From: Gloeocapsa sp. DLM2.Bin57
GTDB taxonomy: Bacteria > Cyanobacteriota > Cyanobacteriia > Cyanobacteriales > Gloeocapsaceae
Direction: 5' to 3'
Length of the DNA: 39,058 bases
Assembly: GCA_007693955.1 (NCBI GenBank)
Contig: RECR01000115.1
Coordinates: 1-39,058 of the forward strand
Of this stretch, positions 27,001-35,362 are shown piece by piece. Positions within the stretch are counted from its first letter, which is position 1, and every line of letters starts with the position of its first letter. A program made the translations under genes and the position numbers. The notes beneath the pieces are model-generated. The model saw only the letters and a list, made by a program, of their open reading frames with translations, made no database searches and was not told where the DNA came from.

Positions 27001-27115
27001 AAGCCAAATCTTGACTACACCCATACCAGTTAAGTTGTTGTTGGGTTAATTGGGCTAATTTAGTTAAGGTTGCTTCAATGAGAGTAAGAGAGTTCATTCT
27101 GGTTATTTTGCTCAT
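24029..27115 (-). CDS. GH38-family alpha-mannosidase
   Basis: About 1028 residues, a zinc-dependent retaining alpha-mannosidase that trims terminal mannose from glycans or mannosyl compounds. The zinc site is [10 protein letters not shown] near 230. The nucleophile region is [13 protein letters not shown] near 343. Further conserved parts are [42 protein letters not shown] near 508 and [13 protein letters not shown] near 565. The beta-rich C-terminal half is complete. There is no signal peptide, so it is cytosolic. ATGs at 27115 and 27097 are possible starts, neither with a clear Shine-Dalgarno; a TTG at 27124 is less likely. All overlap the end of ftsH, so translation is probably coupled. 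The 3-prime end overlaps the HAD gene. Confidence 0.9.
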   Translation of the reverse strand: MSKITRMNSLTLIEATLTKLAQLTQQQLNWYGCSQDLASPPLDISNWSPTQPNDKGYLTWSPGGQVQWYAVALTIPDSLSGYSILGLSLRLELTWWAQSAQIYVNGKLVREGDLFDSSTRLLITPNATPGETITITLRLVSPNHDLGALMKSRCVYEKGQDPGFIATQWQILAQYLQKFQPDQLPVLAEYLSSIDWSLVTDTQAFERQLQTISTQLLPLATPLQQYQINLLGHAHLDLAWLWTVSETWKVAKNTFTSVISLQETFPELTFGHTSAVLYQWIEQNHPDLFTTIQTKVKQGTWEILGGMWVEAELNLVGGESIIRQLLYGQRYFCAKFGKTTPIAWLPDSFGFPSQLPQILSQANIDYFLTGKLHWNDTNTFPYGWFNWRSPDGSSVLTFLLPPNLTGVMDTNPISMSNHAFDWYQQTQLTQSFWLPGVGDHGGGPSQEMLELVQPWSDSPFFPQLHFTTALNYLQQLPNTNLPYWDDELYLEFHRGCYTTHADQKKLNRESEGLIYAAELFMSVAESVYSKRAPFPTLQNDSAKNPVCQENIPQAWQHILFNQFHDILPGTSIPEVFTEAQQGWLEAKAIGEKILTESLEAIAKAVEIPPSFHPEAKPIVIFNSLNWSRSELVSISPPDGNWGIMTTTGESLITQFTQQRELLFYASAIPSVGYRLYWLYPLEQTPPLQDKPREYILDNDYLKVIISLETGDILSIYDQISQKELLSAPGNQLQSFRDQGQYWDAWNINPNYQAYPLPPTQLVDIQYLETGPLQWSIRVTRTQGNSSWQQDYILQYQSKILQIKTQVDWQEKHTLVKAAFPLTLTSDRVIYGTPCAATLRPTESSSKWEVCAQGWATIEENNYSVSLLSDYKYGYDSQPSQLRLSLLRSPTWPDPEADTGKHEFTYAIYPNLGNWQQAQPMKRVAELNLPLKVQYLDNSLNPKSLPPEGSFIDLGADNLILLAFKPGEEGNWILRCYESQGKPARLNLNNNLPLKVICRVNLLEEVINCTDCYSIQPWQIASFLLVSIN

Positions 27116-28928
27116 ATTCAGCAATCAACTTACGGAATTCTTCTCCTTCGATGGTTTCTTGTTCAATCAGGATATCTACTAGATAGTCCATCAGATCTCG
27201 ATTTTCCCTGACGATTTGTAGGGCTTGTTCGTAACAATGTAATATAATTGACCGTACTTGGGAATCGATGCGCGAGGCGATCGCTTCAGAATGTTCCGTC
27301 TGTCTTCCCCAATCACCACCGAGAAAGACGTTATCTTTGGATTCATCTAGGAAAATCGGACCTAAATCAGACATTCCGAATTGAGTCACCATTTGACGGG
27401 CGATCGCTGTTACTTTTTCCAGGTCATTAGATGCACCTGTAGTAACTTCCGCATCTCCAAAAATTACATCTTCAGCGGCTCGTCCTCCTAGAGTCGAGGT
27501 AATATTAGCTAATAGTTGGGTTCGACTCATCAACCCTTGTTCTTCATCAGGGGTAAACCAAGTTAACCCTTTAGCTTGTCCACGAGGGATGAGGGTTACT
27601 TTTTCCAGGGGATAATGTCCCGGTTGCAAAGTAGCAACGATGGCGTGACCTAATTCATGATAAGCGATCAGACGTTTACTTTTACTATCTACTAGGGGTG
27701 TTCCTTCCATTCCCGCGATCACGCGATCAATGGCGTCGTTAATTTCCAACATAGTGATCGCAGCTTTACGTCTGCGCGCGGTAAAAATAGCCGCTTCATT
27801 GAGGAGGTTAGCCAAATCTGCGCCTGTAAATCCCGGGGTACGACGGGCGATCGCTGTTAAAGACACTTCTGGGGCTAATTTTTTATTTTGACAATGAACT
27901 TCGAGGATACCGAGACGTCCTTTCAAATCGGGATAATCTACCAAGACTTGACGGTCAAAACGTCCTGGACGTAATAAAGCTGAGTCTAATACATCGGGAC
28001 GGTTAGTAGCTGCAATAACGATTATGCCTGTATTTCCCTCAAAGCCGTCCATTTCCGTGAGTAACTGATTAAGAGTTTGTTCTCTTTCGTCGTTACCTCC
28101 ACCAATTCCCGTACCTCTTTGACGTCCCACCGCGTCGATTTCATCGATAAAGATCAGACAAGGTGCGTTTTCTTTGGCTTTTTTGAATAAATCTCTGACG
28201 CGGGATGCGCCTACCCCTACGAACATTTCTACGAATTCTGAACCTGAGATACTAAAGAAGGGGACTCCTGCTTCTCCTGCGATCGCTTTTGCCATCAGGG
28301 TTTTACCCGTTCCAGGCGGTCCTACTAAGAGTATTCCGCGAGGTATTTTAGCGCCTATTGAAGTAAATTTGTCTGATTGTTTGAGAAAAGTAATAATTTC
28401 CTGTAATTCTTCCTTGGCTTCTTCGATTCCCGCTACATCTTGGAAGTTTACGCCTGTTTTAGCCTCCATTTGAAACCTAGCGCGAGATCTACCAAAATTC
28501 ATCGCTTGACCTGAAGCGTTAGCCGCGCGACGGAAAAGCATGACCATTGCGCCGAGTAAAAGTAGTAATAAAAATAAGTTCCCGATAACTCTGGCTGCGT
28601 CTGCGGTATCTGGTGAAGGACTAACCGCAAAATCGAGGTTTTTCTGACGTAACAAGTTGAAGAGTTCAGCGTTATTTTGCAATAAATCTACTTCTTTGGT
28701 TATTTCATCTTTGAGGGTTATCATCGCGCGGTTAGTGGTGGGGTCAATAATTACCTGGGTTACTTCGTTGTCTTTTACTTTGTTGATTAATTCACTATAG
28801 CTAAGAGTAGCACTAGAAGCTTTTGCAGGTAGTAACAGTAGCAATGATTGCAACATCACTCCACAACCAGCTAGTAACCACTGCTGATAACTATTTTTAC
28901 TACTTTTTTTTGTACTATATTGCTTCAT
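27075..28928 (-). CDS. ftsH: FtsH ATP-dependent zinc metalloprotease
   Basis: A 617-residue membrane AAA protease that degrades damaged or unassembled membrane proteins, including PSII D1 in cyanobacteria. Two N-terminal membrane segments lie near 17-36 and 114-131. The AAA module has Walker [11 protein letters not shown] near 201, Walker [17 protein letters not shown] near 260 and the second region of homology [19 protein letters not shown]. The zinc site is [10 protein letters not shown] near 424 (HEXXH), with the third ligand Asp in [11 protein letters not shown]. The length fits a complete cyanobacterial FtsH. HELGH instead of the commoner HEAGH sets it apart from the classic thylakoid FtsH2 type. 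It lies 69 bases after the MBOAT gene and probably has its own promoter in that gap. Confidence 0.96.
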   Translation of the reverse strand: MKQYSTKKSSKNSYQQWLLAGCGVMLQSLLLLLPAKASSATLSYSELINKVKDNEVTQVIIDPTTNRAMITLKDEITKEVDLLQNNAELFNLLRQKNLDFAVSPSPDTADAARVIGNLFLLLLLLGAMVMLFRRAANASGQAMNFGRSRARFQMEAKTGVNFQDVAGIEEAKEELQEIITFLKQSDKFTSIGAKIPRGILLVGPPGTGKTLMAKAIAGEAGVPFFSISGSEFVEMFVGVGASRVRDLFKKAKENAPCLIFIDEIDAVGRQRGTGIGGGNDEREQTLNQLLTEMDGFEGNTGIIVIAATNRPDVLDSALLRPGRFDRQVLVDYPDLKGRLGILEVHCQNKKLAPEVSLTAIARRTPGFTGADLANLLNEAAIFTARRRKAAITMLEINDAIDRVIAGMEGTPLVDSKSKRLIAYHELGHAIVATLQPGHYPLEKVTLIPRGQAKGLTWFTPDEEQGLMSRTQLLANITSTLGGRAAEDVIFGDAEVTTGASNDLEKVTAIARQMVTQFGMSDLGPIFLDESKDNVFLGGDWGRQTEHSEAIASRIDSQVRSIILHCYEQALQIVRENRDLMDYLVDILIEQETIEGEEFRKLIAEYEQNNQNELSYSH

Positions 28929-28997
28929 TGAGATTATGCTAATTTTGAGTATATATTAGGGGTTTTAAGATCTATCATAGCATTAGGGATTTTCTAG

Positions 28998-30455
28998 TTA
29001 GAATTCAAAGTAGATAAAATCAGCGGGAGAATTAGAGGCTAATAAGATAGATAAACCCAATAGTAGGGGAGATATCCAGGGAGATAACAATAACTCGTAT
29101 TCAAATTTCTGTTGCCAAATCGCTAGATGTTCTAGGAATAACACCCCAATAGATAATAATAAGAGAATAACTAGTACAGTTCCCTCATTGATCGTATAAT
29201 TGTCCCCTACCTGAGTTAAATTATGCCAAGAATAATCCCAAGGAGTGAGGATAGTTTGCAATTTAGCTAATAACCTTCTACTATTAGTATCCATAAAGAA
29301 GAGACACCCAAGGATAACTGAAGCAAAAGTTAAACCCCAAGAGATAAACTCTGATTGAGAGACATATTGATTAACCCATTTTTGAAATGGTCTGCCTAAA
29401 TAGCGTAAAATAAGCAATAAAGACCCATGATAAGCACCCCAAATAATAAAATTCCAAGCTGCACCATGCCAAAATCCTGAGAGAGTAAAAGTTATAAACA
29501 GGAAAAAGGCTGCCCAACTTTTATTAAGATTCATTAAGGGTAAAAAGATATAATCTCTAAACCATGTACTCAAGGTAATATGCCATCTGCGCCAAAATTC
29601 GTTGATACTTTGAGATGTATAGGGGGCTAAGAAATTAATGGTTAATTTTATTCCTAGAAACTTAGCTATTCCTACCGCGATAAAACTATAACCCGCGAAG
29701 TCAAAATAGATTCTCAGAGTAAATAAAAAGGCTTGTAACCATATTAACCAAGGATTTCCTTCTAAACTAGGGTCTATGTATAATGCTAAATTATCTCCTA
29801 GTACAAACTTCAGAAATAAACCTAGGGATAACCAGCGTAAACCATCATAACAGTTAGACCAAGTAAATTTAAATTGAAAGGATTGTAACTGAGGAAATAA
29901 ATCAATTTTACGTTCAATAGGTCCGGCTACTAATTGAGGGAAAAAAGCGATAAAATTAACGTAGTCTAAGAAGTTAATTGGTTTTTTCTTTCTGGCTTTA
30001 AAAGAATCTACTACAAACGCAATCATCTGAAATGTATAAAAAGAAACCCCTGGAGGAATGGAGGTTTTAACCGGGAGAATAAAATTATCTTGCCAATTAG
30101 TTGATACACCAATAAATAAACCGATAACGTCTTCTACCAAAAAGGTTAAGTACTTAAAATAAGCTAATACAGCTACATTAAAAACTATCACTATGGTAGC
30201 GATCAATTTAGCTGACCAACCTTGACGGCGCAACATTAAGCTAACCATCAAGTAGTTAAAAACTATCTCAAAGATAAAGACAATAAAACTAGCTTGACTG
30301 GCGCTCAAAAATAGGGTTAAAGAGAGAATTAATAAACCATAACTATCAAATTTGGGCTGCCAAAAATTAGTTATTTTACCGAGGAAACGTAAACTAAAAA
30401 AAGATAGACTAAATAGTAGCAGAATCCACCAGAAAGAAAAATCAGAATAATTCAC
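28998..30455 (-). CDS. MBOAT-family O-acyltransferase (AlgI/DltB-like)
   Basis: A 485-residue protein with about ten membrane segments. Family marks are FFPQLVAGPIERKIDLFPQL (about 171-190), INEFWRRWHITLSTWFRDYI (about 284-303) and TLSGFWHGAAWNFIIWGAYHG with the invariant catalytic His at 330. AlgI and DltB move acetyl or D-alanyl groups onto polymers outside the membrane. DltB takes its acyl group from a carrier protein. Here the gene directly follows an acyl carrier protein gene (6-base gap) in an operon with a fatty acyl-AMP ligase, so a fatty acyl-ACP is the likely donor. The start is GTG. No DltD- or AlgJ-type SGNH partner is in the window, and the acceptor is unknown. Confidence 0.92.
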   Translation of the reverse strand: MNYSDFSFWWILLLFSLSFFSLRFLGKITNFWQPKFDSYGLLILSLTLFLSASQASFIVFIFEIVFNYLMVSLMLRRQGWSAKLIATIVIVFNVAVLAYFKYLTFLVEDVIGLFIGVSTNWQDNFILPVKTSIPPGVSFYTFQMIAFVVDSFKARKKKPINFLDYVNFIAFFPQLVAGPIERKIDLFPQLQSFQFKFTWSNCYDGLRWLSLGLFLKFVLGDNLALYIDPSLEGNPWLIWLQAFLFTLRIYFDFAGYSFIAVGIAKFLGIKLTINFLAPYTSQSINEFWRRWHITLSTWFRDYIFLPLMNLNKSWAAFFLFITFTLSGFWHGAAWNFIIWGAYHGSLLLILRYLGRPFQKWVNQYVSQSEFISWGLTFASVILGCLFFMDTNSRRLLAKLQTILTPWDYSWHNLTQVGDNYTINEGTVLVILLLLSIGVLFLEHLAIWQQKFEYELLLSPWISPLLLGLSILLASNSPADFIYFEF

Positions 30456-30461
30456 CCGCGG

Positions 30462-30752
30462 TTAGGAAATAATATTAGATAGGTCAAAGTTTTGGGCTAA
30501 ATATTGAGCAGCTTGAGCTATACTAGGATAATCCCAAAATAAAGTAGCCGGGAGTTCCTCATCTAACCAGTCTTCTAATTCTCCTACTAGTGTTACCGCG
30601 TCGATAGAGTCTAAACCATAACGAGTCAGGGGTTGGTTTAAATCAAGTTGACCAGGGTCTAGAGAGAGATTAGCAGCAATTTGCTTAACTAACCAATTTT
30701 GAATGATTGTTTCAGGAGTATTAGTTTTGCAGTTGGAGTCTTGGAGTTGCAT
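30462..30752 (-). CDS. Acyl carrier protein
   Basis: A 96-residue stand-alone carrier protein. Ser49 in YGLDSIDAVTLVGELED would carry the 4-phosphopantetheine arm, and LFWDYPSIAQAAQYLA is the usual helix III-IV region. It resembles PKS/FAAL-associated carriers (GLDSI with FWDYP) rather than the fatty acid synthase AcpP. The start was set at 30752: GAGG (30762-30765) lies 9 bases upstream, ideal spacing, whereas an ATG at 30761 directly touches that Shine-Dalgarno. It overlaps the dehydrogenase gene by 32 bases and is followed by the MBOAT gene after 9 bases or fewer, so all are one transcript. Confidence 0.93.
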   Translation of the reverse strand: MQLQDSNCKTNTPETIIQNWLVKQIAANLSLDPGQLDLNQPLTRYGLDSIDAVTLVGELEDWLDEELPATLFWDYPSIAQAAQYLAQNFDLSNIIS

Positions 30753-32508
30753 TAATTTCATCCTCGTTAGCTAATTGGATAGGAATTAGAGAAAATTGTC
30801 TATTCTCTTGATATAGTTTAAGCATATACTGAGTGATATTTTCAACATATACCTGATCAAGATAATATGCCATAGGTCTAATGGTACGTAACAAGCGATG
30901 CAAACTTAAGACTAACCATTCACCCTCGGCGAAAAATTCCCCTAATCTGTCTCGATTATAAAGCCAAAAATGGAGACAACAACAAGCAGCATGAAGGGTA
31001 CAATATTTTTGCGCTATTGCAAACGTTTCTGGTGATTGTTCATGACCAAAAGCAAATTGAGATTGAGTGATAGTTTGGTCATGGTTGTCTAATTCTGTCA
31101 AGATGATTTGAGTTAAATCCTGCAGATGATTAATTACGGTCGGATTAACTGTGGTAAGGTTTCTAAGGGTTGTTTGGGCGATTTCTAACCCTTGTAGGGG
31201 GTAATCTATACCTCTACCGAATAAAGATAATTTTGTCCCGTCAAAAGTGGGTAAGGGTTTGTCTAGGGAGAAAATCTCAGCTAGACTAGAGGAAATCTGA
31301 TCATAAGTTTCGGGTTGACGGCGATCGCGATATTTAGTTAATTGACGTAGTTGTAAAATCAAAGCGTGTAAATTGACTACACTACTTCCGTCGAACATAC
31401 TAATAATCGAGTTATCCCGTAGTAGTTTTTGAAAGATCCCCCAATCGTGTTCTTCTCTGAAATAAAAGCGTGATCCTAACACTACTGAGACGTTATTGAT
31501 CATCGTTTCCAGACGAGTAGTGACGAAGTATTTAACTACTGCTGACCAAACGCTAAATTGTTGGGGTATGATGTGAAAACCTCTAGCTGAGGGAATAGTT
31601 TCACATTCACAAATCAGAATATCTAGAAAAGCATCGGTAAGGGTTTGACGAGGTTGGGGTAAGTCAATAACTTTTTTCTGGTATATTTGACGATTGAGGG
31701 CAAAATTTAAGGTAGTTCTTAATGCAGTATCAGCAGCGCCATGAGAAAAAGCTGCACAAAGTGTACGGGTAATTTGAAATCCTTTTAAGGCTAATTCTAA
31801 ACCATCTCCTTCTTGTTGGAGTAGGTGTGTCTCGGGGATGAAGCAATCTTTAAACCCAATTCCACTCATATCAGAAGCGCGAATCCCATGAGTCAGGATT
31901 TTGGGCAAGTTATAATAATTATCAGGGCTAATTTCGTTTTTGTGGATTTGAAATAAGCTGAGAGATTTAGGAGTAGCTTCTGAGTTAGTTTTGGCGAGAA
32001 TATAACTAACCGTGGAACGAGTTGCGCGATTGATGGGCCATTTTTCCCCGTTGAAAAGATAACCTCCTGAGACTTTAGTTGCGTGAAGATCTCCCCCAAT
32101 TAGGTCGCTGCCGTGTTCCTTTTCGGAGTAACCTAGACACATTGTACCTTTTTGTTGTGTAATTTCTTGAGCTAGTTTGGTTTTTTGTGCGGTTGTTCCC
32201 CCAATCCAGGTTAAGAAAGACCAAAATAGGGTAGTCATGGCGATGGCTATAGTTTGGTCTCTTCTGGCTAAAACCCTGATAATAGCTACTAATTCTTCAA
32301 AGCAGGTAAATTTACCCCCATATTCAGCGGGTACATAATAGTTGTGTAATCCCCAATCATATAGCCAATCAATTTCTGTTTGGGGAAAAATTTCACTTTC
32401 ATCTATAGCGATTACTTTAGCAAAAGACATGACCGATTCGGGATTATAGGGGTCTCCTAAACTTTGTTCTAGACTTTCGGCGATGTGATATTGTGATCTT
32501 CTATCCAT
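30721..32508 (-). CDS. Acyl-CoA/acyl-ACP dehydrogenase-like flavoprotein
   Basis: A 595-residue protein of the acyl-CoA dehydrogenase fold. The N-terminal helical domain (about 1-120) has LYDWGLHNYYVPAEYGG. The beta domain has CLGYSEKEHGSDLIGGDLHA, corresponding to the ALTEPxAGSD flavin-contact motif. The C-terminal helical domain runs LLRDNSIISMFDGSSVVNLH near 362-381. In that last motif the usual catalytic Glu of YEGT is Asp373 (FDGS). About 190 further residues follow, making it longer than a normal 380-residue enzyme. Beside a FAAL and an ACP, it would introduce a double bond into an ACP-bound acyl chain. It overlaps the ligase gene by 40 bases. Confidence 0.85.
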   Translation of the reverse strand: MDRRSQYHIAESLEQSLGDPYNPESVMSFAKVIAIDESEIFPQTEIDWLYDWGLHNYYVPAEYGGKFTCFEELVAIIRVLARRDQTIAIAMTTLFWSFLTWIGGTTAQKTKLAQEITQQKGTMCLGYSEKEHGSDLIGGDLHATKVSGGYLFNGEKWPINRATRSTVSYILAKTNSEATPKSLSLFQIHKNEISPDNYYNLPKILTHGIRASDMSGIGFKDCFIPETHLLQQEGDGLELALKGFQITRTLCAAFSHGAADTALRTTLNFALNRQIYQKKVIDLPQPRQTLTDAFLDILICECETIPSARGFHIIPQQFSVWSAVVKYFVTTRLETMINNVSVVLGSRFYFREEHDWGIFQKLLRDNSIISMFDGSSVVNLHALILQLRQLTKYRDRRQPETYDQISSSLAEIFSLDKPLPTFDGTKLSLFGRGIDYPLQGLEIAQTTLRNLTTVNPTVINHLQDLTQIILTELDNHDQTITQSQFAFGHEQSPETFAIAQKYCTLHAACCCLHFWLYNRDRLGEFFAEGEWLVLSLHRLLRTIRPMAYYLDQVYVENITQYMLKLYQENRQFSLIPIQLANEDEINATPRLQLQN

Positions 32509-34226
32509 TTGGCTATATAAGTAATTTTATCTGCTAAAAAGTTATTTTTAATACTACGACGCTGGATTTTACCACTAGCGGTTTTTAAGATGTGACCAGG
32601 TTTGCTTAACAAGATAGCATAAGGGCTTAACTCGTGTGTAGAGGCGATCGCTTCGCGAATATCACCGAGTAATTGATTTAAGTCTAAATCCTGATTACCT
32701 CGTTCTAATTCTTGAATAATAACTACTTTTTCTTCTTCTTGTTTGGTGATAGAAAAAACCGCGCCATAATCTGGACGTAAAGCGGGATGTACCTTTTGTA
32801 CAGTCCATTCTAAATCTTGGGGATAATGATTAGTTCCATGGATAATGATTAAGTCTTTGAGTCTTCCTGTGATATAGAGTTCACCGTCGAGATAAAAACC
32901 GAGATCTCCGGTGCGTAAAAAAGGTCCTGTAGTGTTATCCTGAAGATAAGCTTGGAAGGTTGCTTGTGTTTCTTCTTCCCGTTGCCAATAACCTTGAGTC
33001 ACGCTAGGATCTTTTAACCAAATTTCCCCTACTTCTGTAGGTTGACAAGGAGTGAAGGTATCGGGATTGACGATCGCACATTGAGTTGTTCCTACTAACC
33101 TTCCACAACTAACCAGGATTTTTACTCCTGTTGTTTGTTCTGATGGTGCAATAATTATGTTACCCTGTTCTAAGGCTTTGCTATCTACCCTGAGTAAGAC
33201 TGGATCTGTACCTTTTGGTTTACTAGAAGCTAATAGGGTGTTTTCTGCTAAGCCGTATGCAGGGGCAAAAGCTGACCAACGAAAACCGTAGGAAGAGAAA
33301 CGGTGGTAAAATTCCTTCATTACTTTTGGGTTAATTGGTTCAGCTGCGTTTCCTGCTGCTTCCCAACAACTCAAGTCTAATGTTTGTCCTGATTTATATC
33401 TACGCACGCACAAATCATAGGCAAAATTAGGAGCTTGACTATGAGTAACACGAAATTCGGATATGTTCTGTAGCCATTGTAACGGTTTTTTGATAAAGGC
33501 AAAAGGCGACATTAAGTAACAAGGTGTACCGTTGTAGAGGGGTACGGTGATACCTTCTACTAAACCATAATCGTGAAAATAGGGCATCCAGGTTAGGGTA
33601 AGACTATTGCTGTCATAACCGCAAGCTGTTTGCAGGGAGTTAGCGTGGTACATCAGGTTAAAATGACTAAGCATAACTCCTTTAGGAGTAGAGGTAGATC
33701 CAGAAGTATATTGTAAATAGGCTAACTCATCTTTAGTAATTGCTGGCGTTACCCATTCTGGGGCTAGATTTAAATCAATGGTGGTGGTATCTAACCACTG
33801 CATTTGCTCGAATTCGGGGAATTCTTCCTTGACGTTGGCTACCAAATCAATAATTGTCTGAGTCGTGAGCACAAAGGTAGCTTGAGCATCTCTTACTATA
33901 GCACTTAAACGGGGTAGAGTCCTTTTTAGACGCCCCGATTCTGGAGGAGGAGTAGGAATGGCGATCGCCCCTGCGTATAAACAACCACAAAAAGCGGCTA
34001 CTACTTCTAAACCTTGGGGATATAGTAATAAGACTCTTTCTCCATATGCTGAGTATTGTTGCAACCAAGCGGCGATCGCCCTAGCTTGACGATCTAATTC
34101 TCCATAAGTCAGAGGAGGTGTCGGTTTTTTGCCGTTGACTAAAAAAATATAACCTGGACTATTTGGTACGACTTGAGCTCTATGACGTAATAGTTCTACT
34201 AAAGTTGTCGGAATTTGTTTATTCAT
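32469..34226 (-). CDS. Fatty acyl-AMP ligase (FAAL)
   Basis: A 585-residue adenylate-forming enzyme that activates a free fatty acid as acyl-AMP and loads it on a carrier protein. The core motif YTSGSTSTPKG is at 173-183. WMPYFHDYGLVEGI is near 213. An insertion with ALEQGNIII and the FAAL-typical KILVSCGRLVG lies near 351-379. LRTGDLGFYLDGELYITGR is near 437, and the catalytic Lys is K553 in KTASGKIQRRS. These features separate it from acyl-CoA synthetases. The ATG at 34226 is used; a TTG 21 bases upstream is less likely. It is the first gene of the FAAL, dehydrogenase, ACP, MBOAT operon. No PKS or NRPS modules are nearby, unlike most FAAL loci. Confidence 0.92.
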   Translation of the reverse strand: MNKQIPTTLVELLRHRAQVVPNSPGYIFLVNGKKPTPPLTYGELDRQARAIAAWLQQYSAYGERVLLLYPQGLEVVAAFCGCLYAGAIAIPTPPPESGRLKRTLPRLSAIVRDAQATFVLTTQTIIDLVANVKEEFPEFEQMQWLDTTTIDLNLAPEWVTPAITKDELAYLQYTSGSTSTPKGVMLSHFNLMYHANSLQTACGYDSNSLTLTWMPYFHDYGLVEGITVPLYNGTPCYLMSPFAFIKKPLQWLQNISEFRVTHSQAPNFAYDLCVRRYKSGQTLDLSCWEAAGNAAEPINPKVMKEFYHRFSSYGFRWSAFAPAYGLAENTLLASSKPKGTDPVLLRVDSKALEQGNIIIAPSEQTTGVKILVSCGRLVGTTQCAIVNPDTFTPCQPTEVGEIWLKDPSVTQGYWQREEETQATFQAYLQDNTTGPFLRTGDLGFYLDGELYITGRLKDLIIIHGTNHYPQDLEWTVQKVHPALRPDYGAVFSITKQEEEKVVIIQELERGNQDLDLNQLLGDIREAIASTHELSPYAILLSKPGHILKTASGKIQRRSIKNNFLADKITYIAKWIEDHNITSPKV

Positions 34227-34252
34227 CTTAACTAAATTAAAATACAAAAGTA

Positions 34253-34271
34253 ACTGTATAGTGTATATAAT
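34253..34271 (+). promoter_or_regulatory. Promoter region between the FAAL operon and the small secreted protein
   Basis: TATAAT (34266-34271) is a good -10 box for the gene at 34306, without an obvious -35. Next to it, ACTGTATAGTGT (34253-34264) matches the palindrome in front of the PEP-CTERM gene except for one base. It lies in the short divergent gap, so it could serve both directions. Confidence 0.4.
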
Positions 34272-34305
34272 AGAAATATCTTTCTACTAAAGGAACATTT
34301 CACCA

Positions 34306-34605
34306 ATGAGCACTAAACAACCTTATGTATTACGAGTAATTGTACTAGCTACAGTAATGATTGCATCCTGGAGTTCTCAAGTCAATGGACAATATGGAGA
34401 TCCTGAAAGTGCTTGTGTTTATCAAGCGAGAATCCAAGGTTTAAATGTTGATGAAGTGATTAGTGTCAAACCTGTTTACAATAATCGTGGTCAGATTAGT
34501 AGCGCTGAAGTTTTGCTAGACGCCACTAACCGACAGGGGACAAAATATCGTGTTACTTGTCATTACAATCAACAAACGGGTAAAGCATTTATTCCTGTGA
34601 ATTAA
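34306..34605 (+). CDS. Small secreted hypothetical protein
   Basis: 99 residues. Residues 1-28 are a signal peptide (VLRVIVLATVMIASWSSQVNGQ). The mature part of about 70 residues has two Cys (in ESACVYQA and RVTCHYNQ) that could form a disulphide, and an alternating pattern suggesting a small beta-sheet domain (VISVKPVYNNRGQISSAEVL). I do not recognise the family. AAGGA stands before the ATG. It diverges from the FAAL operon across an 80-base gap and may share its regulation. The 128 bases after it hold no gene and no clear terminator. Confidence 0.7.
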   Translation: MSTKQPYVLRVIVLATVMIASWSSQVNGQYGDPESACVYQARIQGLNVDEVISVKPVYNNRGQISSAEVLLDATNRQGTKYRVTCHYNQQTGKAFIPVN

Positions 34606-34733
34606 TCCCTAAACAAAATGAACAGGGTTAGGGAGGTAGGGAAGAATTAGCCACTACTACCCTTGATCAAGAAGACAAAATAAATAGTACAAATAGGGTA
34701 TTTTGGACCAATCCTACGAAAGGGTATCTAAAC

Positions 34734-34973
34734 TTAGGCTGTAGTAGTTACCTTAACTAAACTAGCTTCACTGCGACGTATAGCGATTTCTGTTGTACTG
34801 CCTACTCTAACTTGTAAAGGTCCTCCTAGAATTGCCGATCTTAACACGCGTATTGGTTTCCCTGGAGTCATGCCCATAGCTTCTAGTCGGATTTTAAAGC
34901 GTTCGTCTCTGGCTTCGGTTTGAATTGCTTCTACTAGGGCTATTTGGTTGATATCGAGTTCTTGTAGTGTCAT
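34734..34973 (-). CDS. feoA: FeoA-family protein
   Basis: A 79-residue SH3-like FeoA domain. Family features are MTLQELDINQIALVEAI, RLEAMGMTPGKPIRVL and GGPLQVRVGSTTEIAIRRSEA. FeoA binds the cytosolic part of the ferrous iron transporter FeoB. The start was put at 34973 because the family begins MTLxEL and CAGG lies close upstream; an ATG at 35006 would add 11 basic residues and shorten the gap to the ArsR gene to 8 bases. No feoB is adjacent. Its operon partner is an ArsR regulator, so iron or another metal may control the pair. Confidence 0.85.
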   Translation of the reverse strand: MTLQELDINQIALVEAIQTEARDERFKIRLEAMGMTPGKPIRVLRSAILGGPLQVRVGSTTEIAIRRSEASLVKVTTTA

Positions 34974-35014
34974 AGTACCTGTCTTTTTTTTGCTAATAAT
35001 TCTCATTATATCTT

Positions 35015-35314
35015 TTAATTGCTGCGAACAGGTAAAACAACATTGAAGCGGCGATACTCGGCTAGATATTGTTCTAAATCTACTAGTTGAGAAAGGTTTA
35101 AACTATAGTAAATCCATTTCCCCTCTTGGCGAGAACGTAATAAACCTGCGTCTTTAAGAGTTTTGAGGTGAAAAGATAGCTTAGATTGTCTAATATTGAG
35201 CAGATTAGATAGTTCACAGACGCATAATTCTTGGGATTTAAGTAGTTCGAGGATTTCGAGACGAATAGGTTCAGAAAGAGCCCGAAAACCTTTTAAGATG
35301 AGAATATTTGCCAT
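35015..35314 (-). CDS. ArsR/SmtB-family metal-responsive repressor
   Basis: A 99-residue winged-helix repressor. ALSEPIRLEILELLK is the typical N-terminal helix. ELCVCELSNLL carries the two Cys of the alpha-3 metal or metalloid site (ELCVCDL in ArsR). IRQSKLSFHLKTLKDAGLL is the recognition helix and RQEGKWIYYSLN the wing. It would release DNA when thiol-binding metals or arsenite are bound. It lies just upstream of the FeoA-like gene in the same direction, an unusual pairing that suggests a metal-response operon. Its target operator may be the A/T-rich inverted repeat just upstream. Confidence 0.9.
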   Translation of the reverse strand: MANILILKGFRALSEPIRLEILELLKSQELCVCELSNLLNIRQSKLSFHLKTLKDAGLLRSRQEGKWIYYSLNLSQLVDLEQYLAEYRRFNVVLPVRSN

Positions 35315-35336
35315 TAAGTCTAGATAAAATTTAGGT

Positions 35337-35355
35337 TTAACTTACTTTAGTTTAA
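35337..35355. promoter_or_regulatory. Possible ArsR operator
   Basis: TTAACTTACTTTAGTTTAA is an imperfect inverted repeat 23 bases upstream of the arsR-type start. ArsR/SmtB sites are often imperfect A/T-rich repeats of this size. Evidence is weak. Confidence 0.25.
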
Positions 35356-35362
35356 GACAAGG

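Noticed and set aside
28998-34226. Olefin-synthase or lipopeptide gene cluster
   Set aside because: A FAAL and ACP are present, but there are no PKS, NRPS, sulfotransferase or thioesterase modules in the window.
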